From NCBI GenBank assembly GCA_046484585.1, contig JAWOIQ010000167.1, positions 1 to 11,876 of the forward strand: 11,876 nucleotides of DNA, in the 5' to 3' direction. The notes beneath the pieces were generated by a model, which had not been told where the DNA came from, ran no database searches, and saw only the letters and a program-made list of their open reading frames with translations. The number at the start of each line of letters is the position of its first letter. The first letter of the stretch is position 1. Source of the stretch: JAGXFP01 sp046484585 (lineage in GTDB: Bacteria; Desulfobacterota; Desulfobulbia; Desulfobulbales; JAGXFP01). Position numbers and translations under genes: made by a program. Shown one piece after another: positions 9,537-11,876 of this stretch.

Positions 9537-11747
9537 ATGGCAGAACAAAATATCAATACCACCCCGGCCCCGGCCGACGATGAAATCGACCTCGGTCAGA
9601 TGGTGGCCATCCTTTTAAACTCTAAATGGTTGGTCGCCGCCATTACTCTGCTGGCTGTGATCGGGGCCCTGATCTATATCTTTCTCGCCGCCCCGATTTA
9701 CCGGGGCGATACCCTGATCCAGGTGGAGACCAAGGGCGGCGGCATCACCGGCCTGGATGCGCTCTCCGGCCTGATGAATACGGCAAGCGAAGCGGCGACC
9801 GAGATCGAGATCATCAAGTCCCGTTCGGTGATCGGGGCGGCGGTTGATGAATTGCAGTTGAATCTGCTGGCCGAACCGGCTTATTTCCCGCTGCTGGGCC
9901 GGCCCCTGGCCCGCCGCCTGACCGGTGACCCCGAAGAAAAGCCGCGCCGGGCCCTGTTCGGGCTCGATAGTTTCGCCTGGGGCGGCGAAGAGATTCTGGT
10001 TCAACGGTTGGTCGTTCCCAAGAGCTGGGAGGGCGAACCGCTTGCCCTGGTCGCCGGCAAGGAGGGTGAATTCACCCTTTATTCTCCCGAGAATACCGCC
10101 GTGCTGACCGGTCAGGTCGGGGTTACCGCCGCCAGTGGTGATCAAGGGGTGGAGATCTTCGTCGCGGCCCTCACGGCCCGGCCGGAAACCGGTTTTCTGG
10201 TTTCGCTTCTGCCGCGGGGGAGCGTAATTGGCGCTCTTCAGGAGAATCTCCGGGTGGCCGAACAGGGCAAGCAGACCGGCATTATCGAAATCAGCCTGGA
10301 AAGTCCGGAACCGGAAAAGTTGACCCGCATTCTCCAGTCCATCGCCACCAGCTATCTGCGCCAGGATATCGAGAAACGCTCGGCCGAGGCGGAAAAGACC
10401 CTGGAATTCCTCAATCGCCAGCTGCCGAGCCTGAAAGCCGACCTGGACGCGGCCGAAACCCGGCTCAAGGCCTATAAATCCGAGAAGGGCAGCATCGACC
10501 TCTCCCTGGAAACCCAGAGTATTCTGGAAGCGAATGCCGAGGTGGAAAAGCAGCTCTCCGAGCTGAAACTGCAACAGGCCACCCTGGCCGAGAAATTTAC
10601 CGCCAGTCACCCGGCCATGGTCACCCTGCGCCAGCAGCAGCAACAGCTGGAGGCCAAGCTTGACGAGCTGAACGGGCAGATCCGGGAGATGCCGGTCGAG
10701 ATCCTGGAGGCGGTCCGCCTGCAGCGGGACGTCAAGGTAGCCAATGAGCTCTATATCCTGCTGCTCAACAAGGCCCAGGAGATGAAGGTAGTCAAGGCGG
10801 GGACCACCGGAAATGTCCGGATCATCGATCCGCCGGTTCTGCCGGGCCGGGCCGCCAAACCCAATAAAAAGATGGTCCTGGTACTGGGCTTTCTCCTTGG
10901 TCTGATGGGCGGCATCGCGGCCGTTTTTATCCGTCAATCCTTCAGGACCGGGGTTGAGGACCCCAATCAGGTTGAGGCGGCTCTCGGCCTGCCAGTCTAT
11001 GCGACGATCTCCCACAGTAAAAAACAGGAAGAACTGGAAGCCCTGGCCCGCAAGAATAAGAAAGTGTCCGGCAATAGCTCTCTCCTTGCCTTGGTGGATA
11101 AGGACGATATTGCCCTGGAAAGCCTGCGCAGCCTGCGGACCAGTCTCCAGTTCGCCATGCTCGACGCCCCCAACAATATTGTCAGCTTCGGCGGCCCAGC
11201 CCCAGGTATCGGCAAGAGTTTCGTCTCGGCCAATCTCGCCGCCATCCTGGCCGACGGCGGCAAGCGCATCCTCCTGATCGACGGCGATATGCGCAAGGGC
11301 CATCTCCACGAATATTTCGGGATGACACGGACCGGCGGCCTCTCCGGCCTGATCAGCGGCGAGGTCTTGCAGGATAACGCAATTCACCGGACCAGCCATG
11401 AGCACCTGGATCTCATCCCCTGCGGGATCATCCCGCCCAATCCCTCAGAGCTCCTGATGAATGAGCGGTTCCAGAAAATCCTCCATGACCTGGGCGAAGG
11501 TTACGACCTGGTGATCATCGATACCCCGCCGATCCTGGCCGTCACCGACGCCACCATCATCGCCCGCCTCTGCGGTCTCAACTTCATCATCCTGAAAGCC
11601 GGTCAGCATCCAATGGCGGAGATCCAGCAGGCCCTGAAACGCTACACCCAGAACAACATCCACCCAAACGGCTTTATCTTCAACGATATCCCAGTCCAGC
11701 AATCAGGCTACGGCTATCGGTATAATTATCAATATTCGTATAAATAA
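9537..11747 (+). CDS. wzc: Polysaccharide co-polymerase / tyrosine autokinase (Wzc-like)
   Basis: A 736-aa inner-membrane protein. The N-terminal Wzz domain begins EIDLGQMVAILLNSKWLV with transmembrane helix 1 near residues 29-52. A long periplasmic part includes coiled-coil sequence (about residues 280-400). Transmembrane helix 2 is near 446-470, preceded by a proline-containing PVLPGRAAKPNKK motif. The cytoplasmic BY-kinase has Walker A GPAPGIGKS (Lys560), Walker A' ILLIDGD (Asp582, Asp584) and Walker B LVIID (Asp662). It ends in a tyrosine cluster with six alternating tyrosines (725-735). It would regulate chain length and, through autophosphorylation, polymer assembly together with Wza, reset by Wzb. 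ATG 9537 was chosen because it precedes the conserved N-terminus; TTG 9477 would add 20 residues encoded by heptads. Neither has a clear Shine-Dalgarno site. Confidence 0.95.
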   Translation: MAEQNINTTPAPADDEIDLGQMVAILLNSKWLVAAITLLAVIGALIYIFLAAPIYRGDTLIQVETKGGGITGLDALSGLMNTASEAATEIEIIKSRSVIGAAVDELQLNLLAEPAYFPLLGRPLARRLTGDPEEKPRRALFGLDSFAWGGEEILVQRLVVPKSWEGEPLALVAGKEGEFTLYSPENTAVLTGQVGVTAASGDQGVEIFVAALTARPETGFLVSLLPRGSVIGALQENLRVAEQGKQTGIIEISLESPEPEKLTRILQSIATSYLRQDIEKRSAEAEKTLEFLNRQLPSLKADLDAAETRLKAYKSEKGSIDLSLETQSILEANAEVEKQLSELKLQQATLAEKFTASHPAMVTLRQQQQQLEAKLDELNGQIREMPVEILEAVRLQRDVKVANELYILLLNKAQEMKVVKAGTTGNVRIIDPPVLPGRAAKPNKKMVLVLGFLLGLMGGIAAVFIRQSFRTGVEDPNQVEAALGLPVYATISHSKKQEELEALARKNKKVSGNSSLLALVDKDDIALESLRSLRTSLQFAMLDAPNNIVSFGGPAPGIGKSFVSANLAAILADGGKRILLIDGDMRKGHLHEYFGMTRTGGLSGLISGEVLQDNAIHRTSHEHLDLIPCGIIPPNPSELLMNERFQKILHDLGEGYDLVIIDTPPILAVTDATIIARLCGLNFIILKAGQHPMAEIQQALKRYTQNNIHPNGFIFNDIPVQQSGYGYRYNYQYSYK

Positions 11748-11749
11748 CT

Positions 11750-11781
11750 GCAAGGTCCAAGGTTCAAGGTCCAAGGAGCAA
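11750..11781. repeat. Left heptad arm after wzc
   Basis: GCAAGGT, CCAAGGT, TCAAGGT and CCAAGGA run from 3 bp after the wzc TAA. They are the same word family and position relative to the stop as the arms after galE and wza. Confidence 0.8.
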
Positions 11782-11798
11782 GCGAAAAGCTAAATAAA

Positions 11799-11819
11799 AG
11801 AACAGTTAGAAGCTGTTCT
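11799..11819. repeat. Short hairpin between the arms after wzc
   Basis: AGAACAG (11799-11805) and CTGTTCT (11813-11819) form a perfect 7-bp stem with a 7-nt loop. No T-tract follows, so a classical intrinsic terminator is not supported. It marks the centre of the inverted heptad arms. Confidence 0.5.
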
Positions 11820-11820
11820 G

Positions 11821-11876
11821 TCCTTAGCCTTGAACCTTGAATCTTGCCCCTTGAACCTATCTTTGTCCTTAACCTT
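11821..11876. repeat. Right heptad arm at the window end (incomplete)
   Basis: CCTTAGC, CTTGAAC, CTTGAAT, CTTGCCC, CTTGAAC and CTTAACC type words are reverse-complementary to 11750-11781. The array runs off the window. The inner spacing is only about 40 bp, the smallest centre of all the arm pairs here. Confidence 0.75.

Noticed and set aside
9615..11405. 596-codon open frame on the minus strand
   Set aside because: It is antisense to the clear Wzc coding frame and is a by-product of its GC-rich codon use; no family motif is seen.
11799..11819. Rho-independent terminator after wzc
   Set aside because: The stem is only 7 bp, is not GC-rich and no T-run follows.

Overview
The window is about 11.9 kb of moderately GC-rich DNA. 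All ten protein genes lie on the + strand and form one surface-polysaccharide (capsule or exopolysaccharide) locus. The Wzb/Wza/Wzc-type export genes point to a Gram-negative (diderm) bacterium. The dispersed intergenic repeats and a stand-alone four-helix-bundle gene remind me of Desulfobacterota (former Deltaproteobacteria) genomes. That placement is a guess, because no taxonomic marker is present.

Layout: 1-1834 holds two family 2 glycosyltransferases, the first cut by the window edge. 1993-3036 is an extended-SDR-like sugar nucleotide gene carrying an in-frame 165-bp palindromic insertion. 3037-3386 is a non-coding gap with strong hairpins. 3387-6994 holds gmd, a four-helix-bundle (S23/IVS-type) gene, fcl and galE. 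Gmd and Fcl make GDP-L-fucose from GDP-mannose, and GalE interconverts UDP-glucose and UDP-galactose. 7416-11747 holds a Wzb-type phosphatase, a Wza-type outer-membrane export lipoprotein and a Wzc-type co-polymerase/tyrosine kinase. The glycosyltransferases would use sugar nucleotides of this kind to build a repeat unit. Wzc and Wza would control its polymerisation and export, and Wzb would dephosphorylate Wzc.

The striking part is the DNA between and inside the genes. Most gaps from gmd onward are built from 7-bp repeats (AGGTTCA/AGGGGCA type, or GTGAGGG/TCCTCAC type). They are arranged as inverted arms around a centre. Arms start within 0-8 bp after the stop codons of gmd, galE, wza and wzc. 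One such arm pair surrounds the four-helix-bundle gene, and its right arm encodes the N-terminus of fcl. A perfect (TCCTCAC)x4 array lies inside fcl and could make it phase-variable. A different, hairpin-rich insertion with 10-bp direct repeats sits in frame inside the SDR gene. Two long related non-coding repeats lie upstream of wzb and wzc. Together these look like small mobile or repeat elements that have colonised, and in places become part of, the genes of this locus.
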